A stretch of 64,000 bases of DNA from Caldilineaceae bacterium (GCA_020634815.1 JACKBA010000016.1:70856-134855); one strand, 5' to 3'. Positions 25,902-44,484 are shown, numbered from the stretch's first letter. Program-made: numbers and translations. Notes: generated by a model from the sequence alone, not told the origin.

Positions 25902-26684
25902 TCACCATCCCAGCCGCTCACCGATCCAGCCATGCAGGGCGCGGGCCTCCGCCGCGTCGATTGCAGGCTTGGCCGGCTCTCCGCCATAGACGGCACAGGA
26001 ACGAACGACCAACGGACGAAACCGCGCCGGAACACGCCCCACTGCCCACATCCCGCCCTCGGCCTTCGAGAGCACCACACCGTCGGCAACTGCTGCCCAA
26101 CAGCGACACGCGTTCAACACCATGTAGACGGGACTCACCTCGCCACTGGTCACGGCCCACACAAAGTCACTGCGTAGCGACGCCAGGTAATCCTCCCACG
26201 GCACGGCCAGCCGCAAGTCGGCGATGGGCGTGCCCGCCAGGCAGAGCCCGCGCTGCTTGAGCACGGTGAAGTGGGCGGCCAGGTCACTGTCCTCGCCGTC
26301 GGGGAGTGCAGCGCCGGCGACATTGGCCAGCATGGCACTCGCTGCGGTGCGCCACGCCTCGCTGAAATGGAGGTCAAACGGGGCGGGGTGGCGCCACGGT
26401 ACGATTTGCGCGTAGTAAACAATGCTGATTTCGACGGGATGTGGCGCGCCGGAGAGATCCAACAGCCCGCCAATGATCTGCCGCCGCTCCGCCTGACCAA
26501 GCGGCCCTTGCGTGATCACCAGCAGATCGATGTCGCTGGTCTGTGGATTGAAGCAGCCCATCGCCAGCGACCCGTGCGCGTAGATTCCCACCAGGTTGCC
26601 TCGAGTGCATTCGTATAGCAAGTGTGTCAGAGTCGTGATCTGCTCCTGTGTGGCCGGCGGTATCGACAGGTGTGTGAGTTCCAT
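25902..26684 (-). CDS. Aminoglycoside nucleotidyltransferase-like protein (AadA/DUF4111 type)
   Basis: A 260-residue protein with the nucleotidyltransferase signature GSLAMGCFNPQTSDIDLLV near 40-58 (GS and DxD), followed by a helical C-terminal domain with PVYMVLNACRCWA and SKAEGGMWA, the layout of ANT(3'')/ANT(9) adenylyltransferases. It may modify an aminoglycoside, but DUF4111 homologues are diverse and resistance is not established. ATG 26684 matches the family N-terminus; the ribosome site GGGGAG is unusually close (three bases). Confidence 0.82.
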   Translation of the reverse strand: MELTHLSIPPATQEQITTLTHLLYECTRGNLVGIYAHGSLAMGCFNPQTSDIDLLVITQGPLGQAERRQIIGGLLDLSGAPHPVEISIVYYAQIVPWRHPAPFDLHFSEAWRTAASAMLANVAGAALPDGEDSDLAAHFTVLKQRGLCLAGTPIADLRLAVPWEDYLASLRSDFVWAVTSGEVSPVYMVLNACRCWAAVADGVVLSKAEGGMWAVGRVPARFRPLVVRSCAVYGGEPAKPAIDAAEARALHGWIGERLGW

Positions 26685-26806
26685 AGGCTCCCCGGTTACA
26701 TTCTCGTCAAAGTGTCTGTTCGCATAACCATTCGAGGCTCTCTTTTCATCGGTTTGCCATATTCGAATAGTCATCGATTGGAAACGATCGTTGAAAAAAT
26801 TGGCTA

Positions 26807-26835
26807 TTGCGCACGCGAAAGTGCGATGTTATGAT
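26807..26835 (+). promoter_or_regulatory. Candidate promoter of the LysM surface protein
   Basis: TTGCGC at 26807-26812, a 17-base spacer and TATGAT at 26830-26835, about 90 bases before the start codon. Confidence 0.5.
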
Positions 26836-26924
26836 CGCCAACGACTGCCGGAATTCTGACTGCACCTACCGTTTACCGTCTCGCAGCAGAATTACTTTTG
26901 CCATCGATTTAGGAGGATACATCA

Positions 26925-29039
<2,115 letters not shown>

Positions 29040-29078
29040 CGGTACGGGTTGATTAGATAAACTCCTTCGATGGCAGTG

Positions 29079-29225
29079 CAGGCTGCGGTTCCGGCTCCGC
29101 AGCCTGTGCTGCATTCCAGCCCAGGCATCTGACGACGAACAACAGGTGCAAAGTGAGGGGCTTATCCGGACGCCCAAAGCGACACAGTCGCATCGGAACA
29201 ACAGGCAGTCAGATGTCTGGGCTGG
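29079..29225. other. Strongly structured intergenic segment
   Basis: CAGGCTGCGG (29079-29088) pairs with 29097-29106. An 18-nt arm at 29116-29133 is the reverse complement of 29208-29225 except for one G-U, enclosing smaller hairpins (GCGAC/GTCGC) and two ACAACAGG words. It could be the mRNA tail, a small RNA or a short mobile palindromic element. Confidence 0.6.
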
Positions 29226-29300
29226 AAGAGGGGCCCCGGCGGCGCTGTGCGGAGCGCCGCCTCCTTCTCCCTTCGAGAAGGGCCGAAGAGTTCGCACAAC

Positions 29301-29343
29301 AAAAAGGAGAGCGATCCTCACTGCGGGATCGCTCTCCTTTTTC
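29301..29343. terminator. Bidirectional terminator
   Basis: A 17-bp stem AAAAAGGAGAGCGATCC/GGATCGCTCTCCTTTTT with a seven-base loop, between converging genes. T-runs are present in both directions. Confidence 0.92.
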
Positions 29344-29363
29344 TGTCCTTTCTTGTCGGGCTG

Positions 29364-30173
29364 CTATTCGAGCGGGCTGAGCCAGCGCTCGGTGCCGTCG
29401 CTCTCGGCGGCCCAACCTTCGGTGGCGCCGTCATCGGAACGGATCTGGAACCAGATATAGCCGCCTGATTCTTGCGGCCCGCCCGTGATGGTGAACTCCT
29501 CGCCGGGGTTGACGCGTGTCACCAGGTTGGCATCCGTGCCGGGCGTCTCGCGCACGGAGAGCTGGCCGCCCGAACTCATCGTCACCAGCACGCGCTCACC
29601 GATGCGTGGCGACCGGTCGACCGGCTCCGGCTCGCCCATCTGCGGGCTGAGCAGGTCGGTCTCGCCGTCATTCTCGACGGCCCATCCGACGTTACCTTCG
29701 GCGTCGTCCAGCTTCCACCAGCGATAGCCTTCACCGTCGATTGGCCCGTCGACGATCGTCACCTTGAGCCGTGAGGGCAGATAGCGCACCAGGTCGGCCG
29801 TCGTCACCGGTTCCGCACGCATGTTGACGCCGTTGGGCGCAATCACGCGCGCCGGCTGGCCAATGGCAAGCGCCGTGCCTGGCATCGGCGTCGGCGTGAA
29901 GGTGGCTGTCGGTTCGGGCGTCGGGGTGTCGGTTTCGACCGGCAGCAGCGGCGTCGCCTCCGCCACCGGGCCACCTGATGCGCCCGTCGCCTGCTGTGCC
30001 GTCGTTTCGACCGCGGCAGGTAGGGTCGGCGTCGGTGTCGGGCGGGGGGCGAAGCTGCCACAGGCGAGCGTCGGCCCCAGCCAGATGAGCGAAGCAGCCA
30101 GCAGCGCGCGCAACTTCCAGCGATGGCTCAATGTGCGGCGCGTTGGCGTGATTGATGCGTCATCCTTGTTCAT
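29364..30173 (-). CDS. Lipoprotein with two SH3b domains
   Basis: A 269-residue protein. The N-terminal hydrophobic segment ends in a lipobox (TLACGS, with Cys38), followed by a long Pro/Thr-rich low-complexity linker (TPTPTLP, TPTPEPTATFTPTP) to about residue 105. Two bacterial SH3 domains follow, with GVNMRAEPVTTADLVRYL and LSVRETPGTDANLVTRV, the usual NxRxxP-type opening. SH3b domains bind cell-wall peptides. A TATAAT box lies eight bases before ATG 30173. Confidence 0.88.
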   Translation of the reverse strand: MNKDDASITPTRRTLSHRWKLRALLAASLIWLGPTLACGSFAPRPTPTPTLPAAVETTAQQATGASGGPVAEATPLLPVETDTPTPEPTATFTPTPMPGTALAIGQPARVIAPNGVNMRAEPVTTADLVRYLPSRLKVTIVDGPIDGEGYRWWKLDDAEGNVGWAVENDGETDLLSPQMGEPEPVDRSPRIGERVLVTMSSGGQLSVRETPGTDANLVTRVNPGEEFTITGGPQESGGYIWFQIRSDDGATEGWAAESDGTERWLSPLE

Positions 30174-30181
30174 GGGTCTGG

Positions 30182-30187
30182 ATTATA
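30182..30187 (-). promoter_or_regulatory. -10 box of the SH3b lipoprotein gene, leaderless arrangement
   Basis: A perfect TATAAT eight bases before the ATG, within GGGTATAATCC. No good -35 box and no Shine-Dalgarno are visible. Confidence 0.5.
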
Positions 30188-30241
30188 CCCTATGTGTGGG
30201 CGAGCCACCATCTCGCCTGCCAAACGATTTGCCGATATTCT

Positions 30242-31837
<1,596 letters not shown>

Positions 31838-31841
31838 TGGG

Positions 31842-33545
<1,704 letters not shown>

Positions 33546-33672
33546 GTCGGGACCTTCCCTTGATTTCCATTTCTCGTTCCTTCGTCCGCCGGTTCAGCAG
33601 GCTGTGATCAGGAATCATCAACACGCCAGGCTCACCAAGAAGCACAATGTTGGACCTTCCCTGTCGCTGCTT

Positions 33673-33711
33673 TGCGCCTCTTTGTGCCCTTGTGGCATTG
33701 TGGTGATAGGT
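33673..33711. repeat. Family E repeat fragment
   Basis: CTTTGCGCCTCTTTGTGCCC followed by TTGTGGCATTGTGG, the reverse-strand form of the ACGAAGGCACAAAG words near 22560. Confidence 0.45.
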
Positions 33712-33723
33712 TCCAACCGCCTC

Positions 33724-36525
<2,802 letters not shown>

Positions 36526-36642
36526 GAGATTCTCTGTCCTGGGAAAGGCCTGTTGCCCGGCACAGCCGACAACCGGACTGCCGGCTGTGTTGCCAGCCGT
36601 TGACCGGTCGGTTCGGTTGCGGTGAAAAGCTGCCGGAACAGG

Positions 36643-36870
36643 CTACTGTACGGTCAGACTGCCGTCTTCTACCAGCGCCAGGATCTGGCGGTACTTGAGG
36701 ATGGAACGCAGCGTACGCATGCGGCGCCCGGCGTCCAGGCGATAGCGGCCCGCGGGCAAGTCGAGGATGAAGTTCCTGGTGGTGTTGTTGACCAGAACGA
36801 TGATGTCATCCGGATTCTCGATCCAGGTGTAATCCAGTTCCGCTGCCTTCACAGATTGATTGGTCGCCAT
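36643..36870 (-). CDS. Small conserved-looking hypothetical protein
   Basis: A 75-residue protein starting MATNQSVKAAELDYTW at ATG 36870, with AAGGGG seven bases upstream (an alternative ATG six bases earlier is too close to it). The sequence alternates beta-like strands (DDIIVLVNNTTRNFILDL) with a basic helix and contains no cysteine. I do not recognise a family. It stands between polA and the glycosyltransferase, both on the same strand. Confidence 0.65.
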   Translation of the reverse strand: MATNQSVKAAELDYTWIENPDDIIVLVNNTTRNFILDLPAGRYRLDAGRRMRTLRSILKYRQILALVEDGSLTVQ

Positions 36871-36967
36871 TAGCATGCCCCTTGGTCTAGCATCGTCTGG
36901 TGGGTTGCACCTGCATTGTACTTGGCACAGTGTGCTTTCGACAAGAAGCTGACCGGTCGATACCCGA

Positions 36968-38479
36968 TCAGTGGTGAACGGTATTCATCTCTTCCATGGA
37001 CACCTTGGCCGGCCTGGCGTGCGGCGTCCGGTTCTGCCAGAGCGATACGCCGACCACGGTGGCAAAACTGGCGGCGTAGAGCACCATGAAGGGCGCCGAC
37101 AGCCAGCCGCTCCGGCCGGCAACCAGGTAAGCCGCCAGCAGCGCATAGAGCGCCAGCGCGATCTCGGCGATCGTCACGCGATCCAGCGGCAGGCGATAGG
37201 TGCTGCCACGCCAGCCATCGCCGCTGCTCTCCACGCGAAATTTGGGTGTGCGCTGGAAGGCGCCGCCCTTCGTGCACCACCCCTGCCAGACGGCCAGCGA
37301 GTTGTTCAGACAGACGCCCATACCCAGCAGCGTGAGCAGCGGCAGATAGGCCCAGCGCCGCCACCACGAGTCGCGCGCCAGCCGCACCTGCCCGACGGCG
37401 TAGAGCAGCGGCGGCCCGAACGACGTGAGTCCGATGAGCGGTACAGGCGAGAGCGGCTGGGCGCCCAGGAGCAGCAGCGGCGGGATCACCAGCAACAGAA
37501 GCAGCAACATGGGATGGATGAGATAGGCGCCCAGATGAACCGTTGCTGCCAGCCGCACGCGCAACTCGTTGTCACTACGCCAGACGCGCCCGCCGAGCTT
37601 GCGTAGCGTCTGGATGCTGCCCTTGGCCCAGCGGAACTGCTGGCGCTTGTAGGCGTTGAGCTGCGGCGGAATCTCGGCCGGTGCGACGACCTCGTTCAGG
37701 TAGAGCGGTCGCCAGCCGGCCAGTTGGGCGCGATAGCTCAGGTCCAGATCCTCGCAGAGCGTGTCGGTCTGCCAGCCGCCGGTGCGCGCATCCTCGATGC
37801 ACGTGCGCCGCCAGACGCCCCCCGATCCGTTGAAACCGAAGAGGCAGCCGGCTGCCTGCCGTCCGGCCTGTTCGACGGCGAAGTGACCGTCGAGCGCCAG
37901 CGCCTGGCTGGCCGTGAGCCAGGAGTAGTCGCGGTTCAGGTGTCCCCAGCGCGCCTGCACGAAGCCGACTTCCTCGCTGCCGGGCGCGCAGAAGTGGGGA
38001 ATGGTGCGGCGCAGGAAGTCGGTCGCCGGCCGGAAGTCGGCATCGAAGACGGCGATGAAGTCGCCGGTCGCCGACGGCAGCGCATAGGCCAGCGCGCCGG
38101 CCTTGTACCCGGCGCGCGTGGGACGTCGCACCGCTACGATGGAACGTCCTTGCGATCGCCAGTAGGCCACGCAGCGGTCGACGATGGCGACGGTGTCGTC
38201 GGTTGAATCGTCCAACACCTGGATTTGAAGCTTGTCAGGCGGGTAGTCGAGCAGGGCGCAGGCTTCGATCAGCCGCTCGGCCACATGGCGCTCGTTGTAA
38301 ATCGGCAGTTGCACGGTAACGGTCGGCCAGTTCTCAACGTCTGCGGCGGACGCGTCGGGCCGCACACGGCGCATCTGCCAGACAAGCCAGGCCGCATGCA
38401 GGCTGTAGAGCGCAAGCCCCAGGGCGCATGAGATGTAGATCGCTTGTAAGAGAAAGACCGCGACTGCCTGCAATTGCAT
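36968..38479 (-). CDS. Processive-type membrane glycosyltransferase, GT2 (cellulose/mannan synthase-like)
   Basis: A 503-residue protein. One N-terminal helix (about 8-32) is followed by a GT-A domain with VTVQLPIYNE, the first aspartate in VLDDSTDDT, the DxD-type AVFDADF, the acceptor aspartate in CEDLDLSYRA and the QQFRW box, i.e. D,D,D,QxxRW. Four to five C-terminal helices then form a channel-like region. It lacks a PilZ domain. It would polymerise or transfer a hexose across the membrane; the sugar is unknown. ATG 38479 is preferred to TTG 38491. The gene is preceded by a structured leader and terminator-like hairpin. Confidence 0.9.
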   Translation of the reverse strand: MQLQAVAVFLLQAIYISCALGLALYSLHAAWLVWQMRRVRPDASAADVENWPTVTVQLPIYNERHVAERLIEACALLDYPPDKLQIQVLDDSTDDTVAIVDRCVAYWRSQGRSIVAVRRPTRAGYKAGALAYALPSATGDFIAVFDADFRPATDFLRRTIPHFCAPGSEEVGFVQARWGHLNRDYSWLTASQALALDGHFAVEQAGRQAAGCLFGFNGSGGVWRRTCIEDARTGGWQTDTLCEDLDLSYRAQLAGWRPLYLNEVVAPAEIPPQLNAYKRQQFRWAKGSIQTLRKLGGRVWRSDNELRVRLAATVHLGAYLIHPMLLLLLLVIPPLLLLGAQPLSPVPLIGLTSFGPPLLYAVGQVRLARDSWWRRWAYLPLLTLLGMGVCLNNSLAVWQGWCTKGGAFQRTPKFRVESSGDGWRGSTYRLPLDRVTIAEIALALYALLAAYLVAGRSGWLSAPFMVLYAASFATVVGVSLWQNRTPHARPAKVSMEEMNTVHH

Positions 38480-38489
38480 GGTTATACCC

Positions 38490-38623
38490 AAAAAATCGAG
38501 CCGACAGCGCGCCGGCTCGAATGTAGCATATAAATACGGATGCGTCGCAGGTCGTGCGCAATGTTCGTGGTTAAGCGGTGAACACGCCGCACAGAAAAAC
38601 TGGCGCTCAACCTGTCACCATCC
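38490..38623 (-). ncRNA. Candidate structured leader/attenuator of the glycosyltransferase gene
   Basis: On the minus strand three collinear helices close a domain: GGATG/CATCC (38619-38623 with 38538-38542), CAGGT/ACCTG (38610-38614 with 38548-38552) and GCGC/GCGC (38603-38606 with 38556-38559). Two hairpins lie inside (CAG/CTG with a U5 loop, and GCGG/CCGC). After this domain an 8-bp hairpin TCGAGCCG/CGGCTCGA (38496-38520) is followed by six Us (38490-38495), ending eleven bases before the ATG. The predicted transcript start (about 38631) lies just before the first helix. This is the layout of a riboswitch or attenuator; no known class is recognised. Confidence 0.55.
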
Positions 38624-38637
38624 TGAAACGCGAGCAG

Positions 38638-38667
38638 ATTATACTGCCTTGTTGGAGGTCAAACCAA
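38638..38667 (-). promoter_or_regulatory. Glycosyltransferase promoter
   Basis: TTGGTT at 38662-38667, an 18-base spacer and a perfect TATAAT at 38638-38643, minus strand. It overlaps the divergent promoter of the Hpt gene. Confidence 0.6.
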
Positions 38668-38679
38668 ATGTGGTATACT
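38652..38679 (+). promoter_or_regulatory. Promoter of the Hpt-domain gene
   Basis: TTGGAG at 38652-38657, a 16-base spacer and TATACT at 38674-38679. The leader is about 100 bases. Confidence 0.5.
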
Positions 38680-38784
38680 CTGTGCGGTCTGGCAACTCTG
38701 CCGGCGAGTCTGGCAGCACGTTTCGTGCTTGGCTGACTCATTTGTTCCAGGATCGCACAAACAATCGCCCAGGAGCAGAACCTC

Positions 38785-39177
38785 GTGGCTGCATCTTTTC
38801 CAGATTCAAGCCTCCCTGTAGTTGACCGTCTTGCCCTCGATTCGTTGATCGAGATGTTCGGCGACGATGACATGGAAGCGGTCATCGACCTGCTCGACAC
38901 ATTTCTGTCCGAGTCCCAGAAGCAGGTCAACGCTATCCGGACCTCGTTCGACACGGGCGATATGGCCACGCTGCACCGCATGGCGCACAGCCTCAAGTCG
39001 AGCAGTGCGACCTTTGGTGCGGCGCGTCTCTCAGCGGTGTGCGCTCGTTTGGAGCAGGCGGCCAAGGACGGATGCAGCGGCGGGGGGTGCGCCGAACTGC
39101 TCCCCGTCGTCCTTGATGAGCAGCAGCAGGCCGCGCAGGTTCTTACCGACGCACGGGCGACGCTATCCGGCGCCTGA
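38785..39177 (+). CDS. Hpt-domain phosphotransfer protein
   Basis: A 130-residue protein made almost wholly of one histidine-containing phosphotransfer four-helix bundle. The phosphorylatable His68 lies in LHRMAHSLKSSSATFGA. It starts at GTG with AGGAG nine bases upstream. Hpt proteins relay phosphate between hybrid kinases and response regulators; no partner kinase is in the window. It is transcribed divergently from the glycosyltransferase gene, which suggests but does not prove common control. Confidence 0.92.
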   Translation: MAASFPDSSLPVVDRLALDSLIEMFGDDDMEAVIDLLDTFLSESQKQVNAIRTSFDTGDMATLHRMAHSLKSSSATFGAARLSAVCARLEQAAKDGCSGGGCAELLPVVLDEQQQAAQVLTDARATLSGA

Positions 39178-39302
39178 GAATACCGGATCGCTGGATCGGC
39201 TGCTTGAAACTGCCATCCATCAAGAATCATGCGTCACCAGTCATGATTCATGGATGAAACGCCGCCCTGGCTACCGGTAGCGGCTGCAAAATCGAACAAA
39301 CA

Positions 39303-39337
39303 AAAGAGCCCTGGGCCACGGCCCAGGGCTCTTTCTA
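39303..39337. terminator. Bidirectional terminator
   Basis: A 15-bp perfect stem AAAGAGCCCTGGGCC/GGCCCAGGGCTCTTT with a two-base centre, between the converging Hpt and EF-G2 genes. Confidence 0.9.
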
Positions 39338-39361
39338 TTCCGGAAAGTCCTGTCGAGCAGG

Positions 39362-41428
<2,067 letters not shown>

Positions 41429-41852
41429 AGAAGCCTCCAAAAAAGGGTCGATTGAAATGAGTAACGATTGCGTCGAGCCGGTGCCTGCGTGCGACCGAAT
41501 ATGCCGACGCGATCGTTGGCTTACGGTGGGCGCTGCTCATTGACTTGTCAACCGTCGGAAGTGTCTTGGCTTGCCGGCGATTCCAGCGTCGAGGTGAGTG
41601 GGAGCACTACGCCGAAGAGCAGCGGATCGTTGTCGTACCGAGTCTTCTCAAACACGTCTTTTCAACTACGCGCGTTCATAGTCAACTCGGCATTCTACTG
41701 GAAACGAACACACTGGTCAACTTATGGGCATTGGTCTGGCGCGTCCCGCTGCAGGTCGCGAGCGCCATGCCGGCGAACGTCGCACTGGGCAGATTGCATG
41801 GTGCGACGCACGCCGGCACTGGGCTGGCATATCCCCGATTCATCAACGCCGG
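41429..41852. other. Intergenic region upstream of EF-G2
   Basis: No gene is supported in these 424 bases. They contain one family D palindrome (41778-41808) close to the end of the DUF411 gene. No clear promoter could be assigned. Confidence 0.5.
41778..41808. repeat. Interspersed palindrome family D, short copy
   Basis: CGTCGCAC and GTGCGACG arms around a 15-base centre, continuing into CACGCCGGCACTG, which is shared with the copy at 57962. Confidence 0.65.
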
Positions 41853-42338
41853 TCAACGGTAGCTGGCAAAGACTTCACTGTTTCCGTCGGCGTCGAAGGC
41901 AACCACGTCATATGGCTCGTCGGGAAAGCCGTCGACTTCCATGCCCGGCGAGCCGACCGGCATGCCCGGCACGGCAAGGCCTGCGACGTCCGGGCGCTCC
42001 GCCAGCAGCTTCCGGATGTCGTCGGCCGGCACGTGCCCCTCGATAATGTAGCCATCCACGATGGCCGTGTGGCAGGACTGGAGATCGTAGGGCACCTTGT
42101 ACTGCTCCTTGATGGGCCCGAGATCTTCCATGTCGATGGCCTCGACGGTAAACCCGGACTCTTGAAGGTGCTCGATCCAGTCGCCACAGCAGCCTCAGGT
42201 GGGCGACTTGTAGACCGTGATCGACTCTGCATCCGCTGCCAGGGCCGGCGCTTCCGGCGCGTTGCTGGCAGGGGCGCCGTTGCATGCCGCCAACAATGCA
42301 GCAGCGACGAGCAGAATCGCAAAGAACGTTCTTCGCAT
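41853..42338 (-). CDS. DUF411 metal-binding lipoprotein with an in-frame TGA at the first motif cysteine (selenoprotein candidate)
   Basis: Reading from ATG 42338 (AAGGAG five to six bases upstream), a lipoprotein signal MRRTFFAILLVAAALLAAC leads to a short linker and then ITVYKSPT, a TGA codon (residue 48), GCCGDWIEHLQESGF. DUF411 proteins carry a conserved TCGCC-type motif at this point, so the TGA replaces exactly the first cysteine. The rest (CHTAIVDGYIIEGHVPADD, GLAVPGMPVGSPGME) is intact to the normal C-terminus, 161 residues in all. DUF411 members bind metals such as copper. A nonsense mutation, a sequencing error or selenocysteine could explain the TGA; the intact remainder favours a functional readthrough. 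Confidence 0.75.
42195..42197 (-). other. In-frame TGA, possible selenocysteine codon
   Basis: Codon 48 of the DUF411 gene, followed at once by GGCTGCTGT (Gly-Cys-Cys). Only a weak stem-loop can be drawn in the next 40 bases (CT-GGA against TTC-AG), so a bacterial SECIS element is not convincing by eye. Confidence 0.5.
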
Positions 42339-42516
42339 GTTTGCTCCTTCTCTATAGTTGTCGCTCTTCGCTTCGAGGCGAGGAGCATTCTACCATTGCC
42401 GCAGCGCGAAGACAGAATTCACTCTTTGGCGCCCGCCGTGGCGCCGTTCCCGTGCATGTGTGGTAGAATCGCTCCATTTTGTGAATCATCCCAGTGCCAC
42501 GGCGACGAGGAATCCC

Positions 42517-43770
42517 ATGACACACGAACCTTCATCCCATCGTTTCTATTACGGCTGGGTCGTCGTCGCCGTCACCGCGCTGACGCTGCTCGTCTCGGCG
42601 GGCGTGCGTTCGGCGCCGGGCGTCTTCCTCGTCCCGCTCCAGGAAGATACGCAGTGGAGTATCGGCGTGATCTCCTTTGCCGTCTCCATTGGCCTGCTCG
42701 TACTCGGTCTGACCGCGCCGGTGAGCGGCTGGTTCATCGATCGCTACGGGCCGCGCCGGCTGGCAATCATTGCCCTGGTGCTCATCTCGATCAGCATGGC
42801 GGCGAGTGCCTTCATCCAGGAGCCGTGGCAACTGGCGTTGCTGTGGGGTGGGCTGAGCGGCGTCGGCACGGGTATCATCTCCGGCGTGCTGGGCGCAACG
42901 GTTGCCATGCGCTGGTTCGTGGCGCGGCGCGGTCTCGTCATCGGCATGTTCGGCGCCTCCACCTCGGCCGGACAGTTGATCTTCGTGCCGGCGCTCATGC
43001 TCGCGGCGACGACGCTGGGCTGGCGTGCCAGTTCGCTTGCACTCTCGCTCGTTGCCATGGTCGCCGTGCTGCCGGTCCTGCTCTTCCTGCGCAACGACCC
43101 GGCCGATGTGGGCCAGGTGCCGTTTGGCGCGACGCCCGCCACCACCGCGCCGCGTGCCGGCGCCGAAAGCGGCGTCATGCGCCGCGCGGTGCGCTCACCC
43201 GTATTCTGGCTGCTGGCGGGGACATTCTTTATCTGTGGCGCCACTTCCAACGGCCTGGTCGGCACGCACCTCATCCCCTTTGCTCACGACCACGGCATCT
43301 CCCAGACGACAGCGGCGGGCATGCTGGCGCTCATGGGCGCCATGAATTTTGTCGGCACGCTGGGCTCCGGCTGGCTGACCGACCGCTACGACCCGCGCAA
43401 GCTGCTGGCAATCTACTACGGCTTCCGCGGCCTGTCGCTGCTCTTCCTGCCCTTCGTCACCGAGCCGGTGGGGCTGGCGGCGTTTGCCGTGCTCTTCGGC
43501 CTTGACTATATCGCTACCGTCCCGCCGACCACAGCGCTCGTCGCCGACAACTTTGGCCGGCGCAACGTGGGTACCGTCTACGGCTGGGTCTTTTGCAGCC
43601 ATCAGGTCGGCGCGGCGCTGGCCGCGTGGATGGGCGGGCTGGCGCGCGACAGCTTTGGCGACTACGGTCTGGCCTTCCTGCTGGCGGGCACGCTGGCCGT
43701 GGCCGGCGCGCTGCTGGCGCTACGTATCAGCCGCACGCCAATGCTGGCCGCAACGCCCAGCCAGCCGTGA
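42517..43770 (+). CDS. Major facilitator superfamily transporter (monocarboxylate/oxalate type)
   Basis: A 417-residue protein with twelve hydrophobic helices. It begins HRFYYGWVVVAVTALTLL, the opening typical of the OFA/monocarboxylate branch, and has the loop 2-3 motif GWFIDRYGPRR and its counterpart GSGWLTDRYDPRK after helix 8. The substrate is probably a small organic anion (inference). GAGGA precedes ATG 42517. An in-frame GTG at 42481 eleven bases after a TAGAAT box is an alternative start. The TauE gene overlaps its stop by four bases. Confidence 0.9.
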   Translation: MTHEPSSHRFYYGWVVVAVTALTLLVSAGVRSAPGVFLVPLQEDTQWSIGVISFAVSIGLLVLGLTAPVSGWFIDRYGPRRLAIIALVLISISMAASAFIQEPWQLALLWGGLSGVGTGIISGVLGATVAMRWFVARRGLVIGMFGASTSAGQLIFVPALMLAATTLGWRASSLALSLVAMVAVLPVLLFLRNDPADVGQVPFGATPATTAPRAGAESGVMRRAVRSPVFWLLAGTFFICGATSNGLVGTHLIPFAHDHGISQTTAAGMLALMGAMNFVGTLGSGWLTDRYDPRKLLAIYYGFRGLSLLFLPFVTEPVGLAAFAVLFGLDYIATVPPTTALVADNFGRRNVGTVYGWVFCSHQVGAALAAWMGGLARDSFGDYGLAFLLAGTLAVAGALLALRISRTPMLAATPSQP

Positions 43771-44483
43771 CGCTCCTTGTCGTTTCAGCCATTCTCTTCC
43801 TGGCTGCGTTTGTGCGTTCGCTGGCGGGCTTTGGCGACGCGCTGATCGCCATGCCGCTGCTGGCCGCGGTGGTGGGGCTGGCCGTGGCGACGCCGGTCGT
43901 CGGCCTGGCCACCGTCGTCATCAGCGTGGCGGTGCTGGCGACATCCTGGCGCAGCCTGGACCTGGCGACGAGCTGGCGGTTGCTGCTGGCCTCGGCCGCC
44001 GGTATGCCCCTCGGCCTGCTGCTCCTGACGCGTGTCGATGAGTGGGTCATGCACCTGTTGTTGGGGCTCGTGCTGGTGGGGTACGGTCTCTACAACCTGC
44101 TGCGGCCGGGATTGCCGGCTCTGCGCCACGAGGGCTGGGCCTTCCCCTTCGGCCTGGTCGCCGGCATCCTGGGCAGCGCCTACAACACCAGCGGCCCGCC
44201 GGTGATCATCTACGGCACCATGCGTCGCTGGCCGCCCGACACCTTCCGCGCCACGTTGCAGGGGTTCTTCCTGGTCAATAGCCTGATGATCGTGACCAGC
44301 CATGGGCTGGCCGGGCTGTGGACGCGCACGGTGTGGGAGATGGTCCTCTGGTCGCTGCCGGCACTGCTGTTGGGCATCGTGAGCGGCATCGCCGTGCAGC
44401 GCCGCATACCGGACGCCAGTTTTGGCCGTCTCGTTTACGCGCTGCTCGTGGCGCTCGGGGTCGTCTTCCTGCTGTCGCTGTGA
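43767..44483 (+). CDS. TauE/SafE family anion exporter
   Basis: A 238-residue protein of seven to eight helices. GTG 43767 overlaps the MFS stop (GTGA). The family repeats are visible as FVRSLAGFGDALIAMPLL near the N-terminus and FGLVAGILGSAYNTSGPPVIIYG in the second half. Members export sulfite, sulfoacetate or other organosulfur anions. It is translationally coupled to the MFS transporter, so the two may handle one substrate and product. Confidence 0.9.
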   Translation: MTLLVVSAILFLAAFVRSLAGFGDALIAMPLLAAVVGLAVATPVVGLATVVISVAVLATSWRSLDLATSWRLLLASAAGMPLGLLLLTRVDEWVMHLLLGLVLVGYGLYNLLRPGLPALRHEGWAFPFGLVAGILGSAYNTSGPPVIIYGTMRRWPPDTFRATLQGFFLVNSLMIVTSHGLAGLWTRTVWEMVLWSLPALLLGIVSGIAVQRRIPDASFGRLVYALLVALGVVFLLSL

Positions 44484-44484
44484 G

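Noticed and set aside
42150..42197. A definite SECIS element after the DUF411 TGA
   Set aside because: Only a short, bulged stem can be drawn, so the SECIS is left as unproven and must be tested computationally.
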